A stretch of 64,000 nt of DNA, from positions 124,001-188,000 of the forward strand of contig NZ_QXFL01000002.1 in assembly GCF_003584125.1 (NCBI RefSeq). Reading direction: 5' to 3'. Source of the stretch: Aurantiacibacter zhengii (GTDB taxonomy: Bacteria > Pseudomonadota > Alphaproteobacteria > Sphingomonadales > Sphingomonadaceae). Both the position numbers and the translations under genes were made by a program. A model generated the notes under the pieces. That model worked only from the letters and a program-made list of their open reading frames with translations, was not told the DNA's origin and searched no databases. Shown piece after piece: positions 26,123-35,691 of the stretch; positions within the stretch are counted from its first letter, which is position 1; every line of letters starts with the position of its first letter.

Positions 26123-26247
26123 AAGCGGGCGCCAGCTTGCGCCCAAAGCAAACCCGCCCTTAACCCCATCCTGCTAACTGTCCCCGTTCAGGCCAGCCGC
26201 GCGTCGCGGCTTGCTGGGGTATGGGGAGCCGTTGCAGGCAGCGTTGC

Positions 26248-27318
26248 ATGGTTGCGTTGTACATAACCATAGACACCGAATACGAGTTCGGCTTCACGCG
26301 CCATCGCGGTCTTTCCTCGCGGGAGGAGAACTTCCGGCGTTCGATCCGCTGCGCCACGGCCGAAGGCGAAGTCGGCATCTTTCATCAGATGGACGTGTTC
26401 GACCGGCACGGCCTGAAGGCGGTGTTCTTCGTCGATCCCCTGCCCGCGCTGCTGTGGGGCACCCGCGCCATCGCAGACATCGTGGAGCCGATCCTGAAGC
26501 GCGGCCACGACGTGCAGTTGCACCTGCATACCGAGTGGCTGGAACTGCTGGGCAACGCCAATCCGCTGGGCTCTCGCACTGGCGCGAACATCAAGGATTT
26601 CACCCGCGCGGAACAGGTCGTGCTGCTGGAAACGGCTATCGATCTGCTGATGCGTGCCGGTGCCCCCCGACCTGTGGCATTTCGGGCGGGCAATTACGGC
26701 GCCAACGACGACACCCTGCGCGCCCTCGCCAAGGTGGGCCTGACCCACGACACCAGCCACGCGCCCGCGCTTGCTGCGGGCGAGTGCGCGATCGGTCTGG
26801 GGCAGGAGCACCGCCGCCCGCTGCGCCGGCACGGCGTGATCGAGGTGCCCATTGGCTGCATCGGCGATGCCCTGGGCGGACTGCGCCATGCCCAGCTTAC
26901 GGCCCTGTCCTATCGCGAGATCGTGGCCGCCCTTCGCCACGCGCGGGGGAATGACCTGAACAGTTTCACCGTCGTCTCCCACAGCTTCGAATTGCTTTGC
27001 CGCCAGCGCACGCGGATCAACCGCATCGTCCAGCGCCGCTTTGCAAAGGTGTGCGAGCATGTGGAGCAGATGGAAGGTGTCACCACTGCTACCTATGCCG
27101 ATTGTCTGCCCAGCCCCAGCCGCCAGCCGGTTCCGGCGCCGGTCCTTGCCCCTGCCCCGCTGCTGAACGGAACGCGCATCGTGGAGCAGGTCGTCGCCAA
27201 CGCGCTGTACGGACGCAACACAGTACCGCATGACGACGAAGGATCAGGGGCCGAGCCGATGACCGTTGCCAAGGCGCTGCGCTATCTCGAAATAGCCAAC
27301 AGGGCCCGCATCGGGTGA
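26248..27318 (+). CDS. Polysaccharide deacetylase family protein
   Basis: 356-residue member of the NodB-fold deacetylases, which remove acetyl groups from cell-wall or capsular sugars. ITIDTEYEFGF starts the fold with the catalytic/metal Asp, HDVQLHLHTEWLELL holds the H-x-H metal ligands, FRAGNYGAND the conserved Arg, and YDTSHAP-like THDTSHAPA the closing strand. There is no signal peptide, so it may act in the cytosol on lipid-linked precursors. ATG 26248 chosen; 26221 is possible. Confidence 0.85.
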   Translation: MVALYITIDTEYEFGFTRHRGLSSREENFRRSIRCATAEGEVGIFHQMDVFDRHGLKAVFFVDPLPALLWGTRAIADIVEPILKRGHDVQLHLHTEWLELLGNANPLGSRTGANIKDFTRAEQVVLLETAIDLLMRAGAPRPVAFRAGNYGANDDTLRALAKVGLTHDTSHAPALAAGECAIGLGQEHRRPLRRHGVIEVPIGCIGDALGGLRHAQLTALSYREIVAALRHARGNDLNSFTVVSHSFELLCRQRTRINRIVQRRFAKVCEHVEQMEGVTTATYADCLPSPSRQPVPAPVLAPAPLLNGTRIVEQVVANALYGRNTVPHDDEGSGAEPMTVAKALRYLEIANRARIG

Positions 27319-27494
27319 TTCCCGTCCGGCGCGGCGCTGCACCGGTGATGCCTCTGCCAGGTCCTTACGGACGGCAAGAAAAACGCTCATCGTTTGAGAG
27401 ACAAGCGTGGTTCAAGCCGCAGTAACCATCAGCCGCAAGATCCACTTAACCAGCGTGCTGCACCTTTCGTTCATTCGACGAGGGGTGTTTTGTG

Positions 27495-27653
27495 ATGATG
27501 GACTATATCGTAGTAGCCGGGACCGGACTTTTGCTGCTGCTTATAGTGCCTGAATCGAAGGTGCGCTGGCAGCGCCTTTCCGCGCGCGGCGGCGCTGCCA
27601 TGCTATTCGGGCTTGGCCTGTTCGGCAGCGTTTTCTCGGTGATGTCGACCTAG
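27495..27653 (+). CDS. Small two-helix membrane protein
   Basis: 52-residue open frame with a good ribosome-binding site (GAGGGG 27480-27485, 9 bases before ATG 27495). It reads MMDYIVVAGTGLLLLLIV, a basic loop SKVRWQRLSARGG, then AAMLFGLGLFGSVFSVM, so two membrane spans with an internal positive loop. No family recognised. GTG 27492 and ATG 27498 are alternative starts. No terminator-like hairpin follows. Confidence 0.6.
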   Translation: MMDYIVVAGTGLLLLLIVPESKVRWQRLSARGGAAMLFGLGLFGSVFSVMST

Positions 27654-27700
27654 CGCGCCACTTCCGGCATGCCGGTCGCCCAGCCTGCCGAACCGGGCGG

Positions 27701-28021
27701 TTACTTCTTGCCGAACAACTTGCCGGCCATGTCCGTAAGATCGTTCAGCGGGTTGCCGTCATGGTCCTGGTCGAGGATCTGCATGAAAGAAGCGAGCGAA
27801 CCTTCGCCGCCTACGTGTTCCATCACCTGGCTCAGGATGCCGGTCTCGATGCCGCTCTTTTCCCTGGCCACTTCCAGCGTATCGGCATCGGCGTGATGTC
27901 CTTCCGTCAGTGCGGCAATGGCGCGTTCGGCGGTCGCCTGGTCGATGCCCAGCTTGTCCGCCATGTTCTTTACCGTGGGATGATTGTGGGCTGCGCCCAG
28001 AATCTGGTCAAACATACTCAT
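27701..28021 (-). CDS. Hypothetical protein with EF-hand-like motif
   Basis: 106 residues. The N-terminal part (MSMFDQILGAAHNHPTVKN, DKLGIDQATAERAIAALTEG) resembles the DUF937/YidB-type helix bundle, and DQDHDGNPLND near 82-92 is a single calcium-loop-like D-x-D-x-D-G segment, which in such proteins may bind Ca2+. AGAGGAGG lies 8 bases before ATG 28021. It is separated from pckA by a terminator, so it is its own unit. Confidence 0.7.
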   Translation of the reverse strand: MSMFDQILGAAHNHPTVKNMADKLGIDQATAERAIAALTEGHHADADTLEVAREKSGIETGILSQVMEHVGGEGSLASFMQILDQDHDGNPLNDLTDMAGKLFGKK

Positions 28022-28068
28022 CGCGAATCCTCCTCTTCAGGTTGGACTACAGGGTAAGCCGCCGATCC

Positions 28069-28112
28069 CGGATATAAAAGACCCCGCGCCGGTCTTGCGC
28101 CGGGCGGGGTCT
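28069..28112 (-). terminator. Terminator of pckA
   Basis: On the minus strand GACCCCGC-CCGG ... CCGG-C-GCGGGGTC forms a long GC stem (28079-28112) followed by TCTTTTATAT. Confidence 0.85.
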
Positions 28113-28138
28113 CTCCTCTCCAGCTCTGAAACTGGTAA

Positions 28139-29749
28139 TCAGGCGGCTTGCGGAGCCGCCTGACGTACGCCTTCATCCACATGCGCGGCGAACTGGCGGA
28201 AGTTTTCCACGAACAGTTCGACCAGCTTGTGAGCAGTGGCGTCGTATTCTGCCTTGTCGGCCCAGGTGCTGCGCGGATCGAGCACGGACTGGTCGATGCC
28301 AGCCTCGTCCAGCGCAGGAACATGAACCGGCACGTCGAAACCGAAGTTCTCGTCCTTGCGGAACTCCACCTCGTCCATCTTGCCGTCGAGCACCGCGTTC
28401 AGCAGGCCGCGCGTGGCCTTGATCGGCATGCGGCTGCCAACGCCGTACTTGCCTCCGGTCCAGCCGGTGTTGAACAGCCAGCACTGCACGTCGCCCTTGG
28501 CAATGCGTTCTTTCAGCAGGTTGCCGTATACGGATGGGTGGCGGGGCATGAAGGCCGCGCCGAAGCATGTGCTGAACGTCGCTTCCGGCTCGGTCACGCC
28601 GATTTCTGTTCCGGCCACCTTGGCGGTGTAGCCCGAAAGGAAATAGTACATCGCCTGGTCGGCGGTCAGCCGCGCGATCGGGGGCAGCACGCCAAAGGCA
28701 TCGGCGGTCAGCATGATCACGTTGGACGGTGCCGGGCCGAGGTTCTGCTCGCTCGTGTTGGGGATGTATTCGATGGGGTAGGCGCCGCGGGTATTTTCCG
28801 TCTTGCTGCCATCGGTGAAGTCCAGCTCTCGCGTTTCCTCGTCCATGATCACGTTCTCGATGATCGTGCCGAACATCTTTGTCGTGGCATAGATCTCCGG
28901 CTCACCTTCGGCCGAGAGGTTGATCATCTTGGCGTAGCAGCCACCCTCGAAGTTGAAGACGGCATCGTCGGACCAGCCGTGCTCGTCATCACCGATCAGC
29001 GTGCGGCTGGCATCTGCGGAAAGCGTTGTCTTGCCGGTTCCGGAAAGGCCGAAGAAGATGGCGCTCTTGCCATCGGGGCCGATGTTCGCGGAGCAGTGCA
29101 TGGGCATCACGCCCTGCGCGGGAAGAAGGAAGTTGAGGAGACCGAAAACGCCCTTCTTCATTTCGCCCGAGTATTCGGTGTTGCCGATCAGGATCAGCTT
29201 TTCGGTGAAGTTCACCGCAATCACCGTGTCGCTGCGGCAGCCGTGGCGCTCCGGGTCGGCCTTGAAGCTGGGCAGGTTGATGATGGTGTATTCAGGGTCG
29301 AAGTTCGCCACTTCCTCCGCCGTGGGCCGCACTAGCAGCGTGCGGGCGAACAGGTTGTGCCAGGCCATCTGCGTAATCACGCGCACATTCACGCGGTATT
29401 CCGGCTGGCTGCCGCCGAACAGGTCGGCAACGTAAAGCTCTTCCTGGTCGTTAGTAGCGGCGAGGAAATCGGCTTTCAGGTTGTCCCAGTGTTCCTGGGT
29501 CATCGGCTGGTTGATCTTCCCCCAGTCGATGGTGTCCTGCGTCACCTCGTCACGGACGATGAACTTGTCCTTCACGCTGCGGCCGGTGAACTTGCCGGTG
29601 TCGACCAGCAGGGCTCCATGCCGGGTCAGCTTGCCCTCGCCCTTTTCGATGGCGTGCTCTACGAGCGCGGCGGTGCCCAGATTGGCATGAAGAATGGCTT
29701 TGGTCGCGATGCCCTGATCGGACAGCGACGTGGAAAGTTCGTATGACAC
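28139..29749 (-). CDS. pckA: Phosphoenolpyruvate carboxykinase (ATP)
   Basis: Converts oxaloacetate and ATP to PEP, first step of gluconeogenesis. [20 protein letters not shown] is the kinase-1a (P-loop) region, and [19 protein letters not shown] and [19 protein letters not shown] are the oxaloacetate and metal sites. 536 residues, normal. Start is GTG 29749 with GAGGAG 6 bases upstream. It is divergent from chvI, an arrangement conserved in alphaproteobacteria where ChvI/ChvG influence pckA. Confidence 0.96.
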   Translation of the reverse strand: MSYELSTSLSDQGIATKAILHANLGTAALVEHAIEKGEGKLTRHGALLVDTGKFTGRSVKDKFIVRDEVTQDTIDWGKINQPMTQEHWDNLKADFLAATNDQEELYVADLFGGSQPEYRVNVRVITQMAWHNLFARTLLVRPTAEEVANFDPEYTIINLPSFKADPERHGCRSDTVIAVNFTEKLILIGNTEYSGEMKKGVFGLLNFLLPAQGVMPMHCSANIGPDGKSAIFFGLSGTGKTTLSADASRTLIGDDEHGWSDDAVFNFEGGCYAKMINLSAEGEPEIYATTKMFGTIIENVIMDEETRELDFTDGSKTENTRGAYPIEYIPNTSEQNLGPAPSNVIMLTADAFGVLPPIARLTADQAMYYFLSGYTAKVAGTEIGVTEPEATFSTCFGAAFMPRHPSVYGNLLKERIAKGDVQCWLFNTGWTGGKYGVGSRMPIKATRGLLNAVLDGKMDEVEFRKDENFGFDVPVHVPALDEAGIDQSVLDPRSTWADKAEYDATAHKLVELFVENFRQFAAHVDEGVRQAAPQAA

Positions 29750-29979
29750 GTAGGCTCCTCATTACGGTCAAGATGGCAGCCGCGCATTCGTATGCGTGAC
29801 AGTGCCGCTCGCATAAGCGCGTTGTCAGGCTAGGTCAATTTACCAGCGAACGAATAGTTGGGCGCAGAAAAAGTTGCCATCACGCTGCGTTGTGCCCACC
29901 GTGCGCAATCACCCCGGTTGTCACCTCGCTGGCAAGCGATTAACTCCGCCACAGGGCCCGGATCGGGGCAAGGAGAGGC
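29750..29979. promoter_or_regulatory. Divergent promoter region pckA / chvI
   Basis: 230 bases without a gene. Shine-Dalgarno elements for both sides are visible at the edges. I cannot name specific -35/-10 boxes; operators for ChvI, if any, should be here. Confidence 0.4.
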
Positions 29980-30750
29980 ATGACGCAGGCACCAGACGAT
30001 ATCGCTGAAGAAGCGCAGAATTCCGTGGCCGACGGACAGCGCACGATTGCGCTGGTGGATGATGACCGCAACATCCTGACCACGCTTTCCATCGCGCTTC
30101 AGGCAGAAGGTTATGCCACCCGCGTCTATTCGGATGGGGAGGCAGCGCTGACCGCGTTACAGCACAATCCTCCCGATCTCGCGGTGTTCGATATCAAAAT
30201 GCCGCGGATGGATGGCATGGAATTGCTGCAGAAACTGCGCGAATCGTCCGATCTGCCGGTGATCTTCCTGACCAGCAAGGACCAAGAGGAAGACGAGGAA
30301 GCCGGCCTTGCCATGGGCGCGGACGATTACATCGCCAAGCCGTTCAGCCAGCGCCTGTTGCTGGCCCGCATCCGCACGATCCTGCGCCGTGCAGCGCCGC
30401 TATCCGAAACGGCGGAAGGCACCGCCCCCCCGCCTACCTCCCACAGCCCGGTGATCGAGCGCGGACGGCTGGCCATGGACCCCGCGCGGCACCAGGTTAC
30501 CTGGGATGGCCGATCGGTCAGCCTGACAGTTACCGAGTTCCTGATTCTGGAGGCGCTTGCCATCCGACCGGGCGTGATAAAAAGCCGCAACCAGTTGATG
30601 GATGCCGCCTATCCGGATGATGTCTTCGTCGACGATCGGACGGTCGATTCGCACATCAAGCGGCTGCGGCGAAAGTTCCGCGCGGTGGACCCGGAATTCG
30701 GTGCGATCGAGACACTCTACGGCGCCGGTTACAGCTTCTCCGATGGCTGA
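29980..30750 (+). CDS. chvI: Response regulator ChvI (OmpR type)
   Basis: 256-residue regulator. The receiver domain has DDD at 27-29, phosphoacceptor Asp71 in [16 protein letters not shown] (Thr about 98) and the Lys of AKPFSQRLL. The C-terminal winged helix ([38 protein letters not shown]) is the OmpR/PhoB type. Position beside pckA, with ChvG and HprK following, identifies it as ChvI, which controls envelope and acid/stress responses in alphaproteobacteria. First gene of the operon. Confidence 0.94.
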   Translation: MTQAPDDIAEEAQNSVADGQRTIALVDDDRNILTTLSIALQAEGYATRVYSDGEAALTALQHNPPDLAVFDIKMPRMDGMELLQKLRESSDLPVIFLTSKDQEEDEEAGLAMGADDYIAKPFSQRLLLARIRTILRRAAPLSETAEGTAPPPTSHSPVIERGRLAMDPARHQVTWDGRSVSLTVTEFLILEALAIRPGVIKSRNQLMDAAYPDDVFVDDRTVDSHIKRLRRKFRAVDPEFGAIETLYGAGYSFSDG

Positions 30751-32311
30751 TGACAGCGGCGATGGCGCGCTGCAGGCCAGCCGGCTGGAACGGCTGGCTT
30801 TCCCCGTGGGCCGTTCGCTCACCGCCCGTATCCTGGCCGTCAACCTGATCCCGCTGCTGGTGCTGGCGGGTAGCCTGTTCTTCCTCGATTCGTACCGCCG
30901 CCAGCTGCTGGACGAGCGCTTCAAGCTGGCGCGGATCGAGGCGCAGATCACGGCCGAGGCGCTGGCCGGTGCCACGCGCGAGCGGCAGGAAGCCCTGCTC
31001 AGCCAGATCGGCCGCGAACAGCGCATGCGGCTACGCATGTACGATGCCGCAGGCGCGCTGGTTGCCGACAGCTTCGAACTGGACGCGCCCAGTTTTGTGT
31101 TCGACGACCCCGTGGCCGAGCCGTTCTTGGAAGACCTTGCCCGCTGGACCGACAATGCCGTGAATATAGCCGTGGGTGCACCCTCGCCCCCGCGTTATGT
31201 CGAGCCGGAGGATACTGCCGCCGACAACTGGCCCGAACTCGCCCGTGTGCGGCAGCAGGGGCTCTCGCAGATCGAGCTTCGCCGCGCGCCGGATGGCACC
31301 CCGGTGATCAATGCCGCCGCGCCGGTGGGCATCAACGGTGCCAGCCTGCTGACCACCCGCAACGCTTCCGACATCACCCAGGCGGTGCGCGATGCACGCG
31401 CCAGCCTGATGACCATCATCCTGCTGGCATTGCTGGTGTCGATCATCCTCTCGCTCTACCTCGCCAGCACGATCATCCAGCCGCTGCGACGGCTGGTGAT
31501 CTCCACCCAGCGCGTGCGGCTGGGCCGCGACCGCGAGGTGGAAGTGCCGCGCATGGACGAACGCGCCGACGAAATCGGCCTGCTCGCTCGCGCCGTGTCC
31601 GACATGACCGCGACACTGCGCCACCGTATCGACGCGGTGGAAACCTTCGCCGCCGATGTCGCGCACGAGATCAAGAACCCGCTCGCATCGCTGCGCAGCG
31701 CCACCGAATCGCTACCCCGCGTCGAGGATCCGGACCTGCACGCTCAGCTGGTTGATATCGCCGCGCACGACGTGCGCCGGATCGACCGGCTGGTGACGGA
31801 AATCTCCGAAGCCAGTCGCATCGACGCCGAACTGAGCCGCGCCACGTTCGAGCCGGTGGAACTGGGCCAGCTGTTCGCCAACGTCGTGTCCCGCAAGATG
31901 GAGCGCAACGAGAACCGCGGCTGCATCATTTCCATCGACCTGGACACTCGTGACGACCTGGTGATGGGCGTGCCGATCCGCCTGGAACGGGTGGCCGAAA
32001 ACCTTATCGACAACGCGGTATCGTTCTCTCCCGAGGGAGGTCGCATCACAGTCACCATCGCGCGCACGGCAGACCGGGTCTCCGCCACCGTCTGTGACGA
32101 AGGCCCGGGAATCCCCGAGGCAGAGCGCGAGAAGGTTTTCCGCCGGTTCCATTCGCATCGCCCGGAAGGCGAAGAATATGGCAACCATTCGGGCCTTGGC
32201 CTTGCCATCGGGCGAACGATTGCCGAAGCCCACGACGGCAGCCTGCGGGTCGCGGATTCGTCCAGCCAGCTTGCCGGTGCATGCCTCGTCCTCGAACTGC
32301 CCGCTGCGTGA
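30743..32311 (+). CDS. chvG: Sensor histidine kinase ChvG
   Basis: 522-residue membrane kinase partner of ChvI. Two transmembrane helices (about 26-46 and 225-245) bracket a 180-residue periplasmic sensor; HAMP follows ([20 protein letters not shown]); His308 in [14 protein letters not shown] is the phospho-acceptor; [18 protein letters not shown] and [10 protein letters not shown] are the N, G1 and G2 boxes. ATG 30743 overlaps the last 8 bases of chvI, indicating coupling. Confidence 0.95.
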   Translation: MADDSGDGALQASRLERLAFPVGRSLTARILAVNLIPLLVLAGSLFFLDSYRRQLLDERFKLARIEAQITAEALAGATRERQEALLSQIGREQRMRLRMYDAAGALVADSFELDAPSFVFDDPVAEPFLEDLARWTDNAVNIAVGAPSPPRYVEPEDTAADNWPELARVRQQGLSQIELRRAPDGTPVINAAAPVGINGASLLTTRNASDITQAVRDARASLMTIILLALLVSIILSLYLASTIIQPLRRLVISTQRVRLGRDREVEVPRMDERADEIGLLARAVSDMTATLRHRIDAVETFAADVAHEIKNPLASLRSATESLPRVEDPDLHAQLVDIAAHDVRRIDRLVTEISEASRIDAELSRATFEPVELGQLFANVVSRKMERNENRGCIISIDLDTRDDLVMGVPIRLERVAENLIDNAVSFSPEGGRITVTIARTADRVSATVCDEGPGIPEAEREKVFRRFHSHRPEGEEYGNHSGLGLAIGRTIAEAHDGSLRVADSSSQLAGACLVLELPAA

Positions 32312-32321
32312 GAACAGCACG

Positions 32322-32342
32322 ATGAGTGAAGTGTTTCGATGA
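32322..32342 (+). other. Six-codon leader frame overlapping the hprK start
   Basis: ATG AGT GAA GTG TTT CGA TGA: its stop overlaps the hprK start (ATGA). The first 14 bases CGATGAGTGAAGTG also occur exactly at the ptsH start (34219-34232). It may couple translation or be a relic. Confidence 0.4.
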
Positions 32343-32758
32343 GCAAGGTCATGGCAAATGTAAGCTGCGTGGCCATGCGGGGCCGCGCGCTGTTGATTAC
32401 CGGTCCCTCTGGCGTCGGCAAATCCAGCCTGGCGCTGGCGCTGATGGATCGCGGGGCGGAACTGATCGGCGATGATGGGGTGACCCTGGCGCAGGTGGGC
32501 GAACTGATCGTGGCCACTCCCCCGCCCAATACGGAGGGGCTGATCGAGATCCGCAATGTCGGCCTGCTGGAGGTGCCGACCGCACGCGCGCCGGTGGCCA
32601 TCGTGATCAACCTGACGCCCGAGGCCGAGCGCCTGCCGCTGGGCCACGCCGCCGCATCGCTGCTGGGGCGCGACGTGCCTCAGGTGGATCTCTATCCCGA
32701 CACGCCATACCTTGCCCTGCGCGCGGAGGCGGCGCTGGAAATGCACGGGCTGGACTGA
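32339..32758 (+). CDS. hprK: HPr kinase/phosphorylase, C-terminal-domain form
   Basis: 139-residue kinase acting on Ser of HPr. Only the catalytic P-loop domain is present (GPSGVGKSS, about 22-30), with GAELIGDDGVTL and the DLYPDTPYL ending; the N-terminal half of the Gram-positive enzyme is missing, as is standard in alphaproteobacteria. It phosphorylates HPr two genes downstream and links carbon or nitrogen status to ChvI/ChvG signalling. ATG 32339 or 32351. Confidence 0.92.
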   Translation: MSKVMANVSCVAMRGRALLITGPSGVGKSSLALALMDRGAELIGDDGVTLAQVGELIVATPPPNTEGLIEIRNVGLLEVPTARAPVAIVINLTPEAERLPLGHAAASLLGRDVPQVDLYPDTPYLALRAEAALEMHGLD

Positions 32759-32824
32759 CGATCTCTCGTACGGTCCCAAGTCCACTCTTTCCTTTTGCGC
32801 GGCAAACGCGCACACCGCGCACCG

Positions 32825-33748
32825 ATGGCAGACACAGCGTCGCACCAAGAGCATAGGCCCCCGCCACAGCGAATCCTGCTGGTCACCGGAATGCTGGGGG
32901 CCGGGAAAACCACCGCCCTGCGCGAGCTGGAGGACCTGGGCTGGGAATCCATCGACAACTTCCCCATTCGCCTGCTGGACCGCCTGGTGGGAGGCGACAG
33001 CGACGGGCATCCGCTGGCCATCGGCTTCGACTGCCGCACCCGCGGCTTCGTACCCGGCGACATTATCGAGCAGGTAAAACAATGGGTTGAGGGTGACGGA
33101 CTCGCCATCACCACGCTTTTCCTCGATTGCGCCGGGGCGGAGCTGGAACGCCGTTTCAACGAGACCCGCCGCCGCCATTTCCTGGCTGGCGACCTGCCCG
33201 TGTCATCCGGCATCGCGGCGGAGCGCGAACTGCTTGCGCCGCTGCGCCGCTGGGCCGACGTGCTGATCGACACCACCGAATTTTCCACCAACGACCTGAA
33301 GCAGACGATTCGCGAGCAGTTCCGCCAGACCGCCCCGCAGCAGATGACCGTTACCGTCTCCAGCTTCGGCTTCGCACGCGGCAAGCCGCCCACGGCGGAC
33401 CTGGTGTTCGACATGCGCTATCTCGACAATCCGCACTGGGAAGAGGGGCTGCGCGAACAGACCGGGCTCGACGCGCCCGTGGGCGAATTCATAGAACGCA
33501 GCGCGGTCTTCGCCTCCACCTTCGACAAGATTCGTGCCCTGCTGCTGGAACTGCTGCCGCGTTATGCAGAGCAGGGAAAAGCCTACGTAAACATCGCTTT
33601 CGGCTGTACCGGGGGGAGACACCGCTCGGTTTACACAGCGGAGAAGATGGCGCAGGTCTTGCGCGAGGGCGGCTTTTCGCCCACCGTGCTGCATCGCAAC
33701 CTTGGATCGCGGGCAGAAGACCTGGTGGAAGGGACACAGCAACCGTGA
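32825..33748 (+). CDS. rapZ: RNase adapter RapZ
   Basis: 307-residue nucleotide-binding protein of the RapZ/YvcJ family. Walker A GMLGAGKT (22-29), WESIDNFP, and the C-terminal GCTGGRHRSV signature near 260 are intact; FGFARGKPPTADLVFDMRY marks the second domain. In E. coli it guides RNase E to GlmZ and binds GlcN6P; its alphaproteobacterial target is not known. The adjacent PTS genes suggest regulatory coupling. ATG 32825 chosen over GTG-type frame to 32795. Confidence 0.95.
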   Translation: MADTASHQEHRPPPQRILLVTGMLGAGKTTALRELEDLGWESIDNFPIRLLDRLVGGDSDGHPLAIGFDCRTRGFVPGDIIEQVKQWVEGDGLAITTLFLDCAGAELERRFNETRRRHFLAGDLPVSSGIAAERELLAPLRRWADVLIDTTEFSTNDLKQTIREQFRQTAPQQMTVTVSSFGFARGKPPTADLVFDMRYLDNPHWEEGLREQTGLDAPVGEFIERSAVFASTFDKIRALLLELLPRYAEQGKAYVNIAFGCTGGRHRSVYTAEKMAQVLREGGFSPTVLHRNLGSRAEDLVEGTQQP

Positions 33749-33803
33749 CCATCCTGTCAGCAGGCACCGTGAAATTTGAGAGCCGGAAAAGCACATCTTC
33801 CCA

Positions 33804-34208
33804 ATGATCGGTCTGATTCTCGTTACCCACGGCCAGCTGGCCGAGGAATTCGTTTCCGCCATGGAACACGTGGTCGGCAAACAGGATGCGATCGCCACGA
33901 TCTGCATCGGCCCGAACGACGACATGGAAGAGCGGCGCCAGGAAATCGCCGATGCCATAACGAAGGTGGACACCGGTTCCGGTGCCATCCTGCTGACCGA
34001 CCTGTTCGGCGGCACCCCGTCCAATCTCGCCATCTCGTTGCTCGAACAGGGCCGCACCGAAGTTATCGCCGGCATCAACCTGCCCATGCTGATCCGCCTT
34101 GCGGGTGCGCGCAAGGAACTGGCGCTTGGCCCGGCAGCCGCCGCCGCGCGGGAGGCCGGGCGCAACTACATCACCCTCGCGTCCGAATTTCTCGGCCAGG
34201 ATGCCTGA
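33804..34208 (+). CDS. PTS mannose-type EIIA component
   Basis: 134-residue EIIA. His9 in ILVTHGQLAEEFV is the phosphorylation site, and LLTDLFGGTPSNLA is the characteristic fold signature. There are no EIIB or EIIC genes here, so this is probably a regulatory, not transport, phosphorelay, receiving phosphate from HPr. It sits between rapZ and ptsH in the conserved operon. Confidence 0.92.
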   Translation: MIGLILVTHGQLAEEFVSAMEHVVGKQDAIATICIGPNDDMEERRQEIADAITKVDTGSGAILLTDLFGGTPSNLAISLLEQGRTEVIAGINLPMLIRLAGARKELALGPAAAAAREAGRNYITLASEFLGQDA

Positions 34209-34220
34209 GGGACGCGCGCG

Positions 34221-34496
34221 ATGAGTGAAGTGAGCCAGCAAGTCGTCATCCCCAACAAGCGCGGCCTGCACGCCCGCGCCAGCGCGAAGTTCGTGGCCGC
34301 CGTCTCCGCGATGGAAGGCCATCACGTGTTCGTGGAGAAGGACGGGCAGGAAGCTGCCGGCGGCTCCATCCTCGGCCTGATGATGCTGGGCGCAGCCAAG
34401 GGGGACACGGTAACGATCCGCGTCGCCGGGGACGACGCAGAAGCAAAGCTGGCGGAACTGGTCGCGCTCGTCGAAGGCAAGTTCGGCGAAGAATAA
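34221..34496 (+). CDS. ptsH: HPr phosphocarrier protein
   Basis: 91 residues. His17 in KRGLHARASAKF is the EI phosphorylation site, and Ser49 in AAGGSILGLMML the HprK target; both are present, so both signals can be integrated. It is the carrier between EI (encoded elsewhere) and the EIIA upstream. A GAGGGAC motif precedes ATG 34221. Its TAA shares the A with the next start. Confidence 0.94.
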   Translation: MSEVSQQVVIPNKRGLHARASAKFVAAVSAMEGHHVFVEKDGQEAAGGSILGLMMLGAAKGDTVTIRVAGDDAEAKLAELVALVEGKFGEE

Positions 34497-35326
34497 TGCC
34501 CTCCCCCATCCGGCGTGAAATCACCGGCTTCTCCAACCCCACGGTAAAGTACCTGCGCAGCCTGCGGGACAAAAAGCACCGCAAGCGCGAGGCCGTGTTC
34601 CTTGCCGAGGGGCTGCGCCTGCTGACCGACGCGCGCGAGTGCGGGCACGTGCCGCAGATGCTGGTGATGGCCACCGGCCGCGACCCGCATCCGCTGATCG
34701 GTGCGCTGGAAACTGCCGTCGCCGAAGCCGGCGGCGAAGTTATCGTCACCTCGCCCGACATCCTTTCGAAGATCACCGGCAAGGACAATCCGCAAAGCGT
34801 GGCGGGCGTATTTTCCGAGTTCGATACCTCGCTGGCATCGCTGGACCGGGGTGCGTCGAAAATCTGGCTGGTGGCCCAGGCGCTGCGCGATCCGGGCAAT
34901 CTTGGCACCATGCTGCGCACCGGAGACGCGGTGGGCGCCGGCGGCCTCATCCTGATCGACGACTGCGCCGATCCCTTCAGCGTCGAAGCCGTGCGCGCCA
35001 GCATGGGCGCTGTCTTCACGCAGAAAATCGCGCGCGCCAATTGGGATGAATTCCTGCCCTGGCTGCGGGGCGGTAACGGCCAGTTGGTCGCAGCATCTCT
35101 GCGCGATGCCGTGCCCTATCGCGGCGCGCCCTATGCTGCCCCGTGTTTCGTAATGGTGGGCAACGAATCGCAAGGGCTTCCCGAAACCTACGAAATGGCC
35201 TGCGACCTGCGCGTCACCATGCCCATGCGCGGCCGCGCGGACAGCCTGAACGCTGCCGTGGCAGCGGCGGTGCTGGCTTACGAGGTTCTGGACGGGCTGG
35301 AGGGGGAGCGGCCGCTACGAACTTGA
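34496..35326 (+). CDS. TrmH/SpoU-family RNA 2'-O-methyltransferase
   Basis: 276 residues. An N-terminal substrate-binding domain (LRDKKHRKREAVFLAEGLRL) precedes the SPOUT knot: QALRDPGNLGTMLRTGDAVG (motif 1), FVMVGNESQGLP (motif 2) and TMPMRGRADSLNAAVAAAV (motif 3), which bind SAM in the trefoil knot. It is likely to methylate a ribose in rRNA or tRNA. Overlaps ptsH by one base (TAATG). Confidence 0.9.
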   Translation: MPSPIRREITGFSNPTVKYLRSLRDKKHRKREAVFLAEGLRLLTDARECGHVPQMLVMATGRDPHPLIGALETAVAEAGGEVIVTSPDILSKITGKDNPQSVAGVFSEFDTSLASLDRGASKIWLVAQALRDPGNLGTMLRTGDAVGAGGLILIDDCADPFSVEAVRASMGAVFTQKIARANWDEFLPWLRGGNGQLVAASLRDAVPYRGAPYAAPCFVMVGNESQGLPETYEMACDLRVTMPMRGRADSLNAAVAAAVLAYEVLDGLEGERPLRT

Positions 35327-35659
35327 TTAGCTGCCATTGCTACGGTGGAATTTCCATCGCTTGTAGCTTTGCCAAACAGCGCTGCCGATTAACGCCCCCG
35401 ACAGGACAATCCCGCCAGCAAAAGCCGACATTCCTCCCATCAGGACCGTCAGGAGAAACAGATCGCTTTGGATCGCTGCCGGCTCTGGAAGTATTTTCAT
35501 CATCGCGAAAAAGGTAACCACCGCCGCAATCAACGCCGCAATTCCGATCGCAAGACGGATGTTTGGTTCGACCTGGCGCAACGCTTCGCGAACCCACGAA
35601 ATTGCGAACAGCAGTGGCCCGAGGAACGCCAACATTAAGATAATTTCGACCGCGTTCAT
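35327..35659 (-). CDS. Small membrane protein, three predicted helices
   Basis: 110 residues, unknown function. Hydrophobic segments near 4-20, 36-55 and 71-95 with little else. GGAGGG ten bases before ATG 35659 supports this start; the frame extends upstream through the next gene to 36265 but that is not coding. It converges on the RNA methyltransferase with 0 bp between stops. Confidence 0.65.
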   Translation of the reverse strand: MNAVEIILMLAFLGPLLFAISWVREALRQVEPNIRLAIGIAALIAAVVTFFAMMKILPEPAAIQSDLFLLTVLMGGMSAFAGGIVLSGALIGSAVWQSYKRWKFHRSNGS

Positions 35660-35691
35660 GCGACGCATTCCCTCCAGACTAAGACGCGTTC

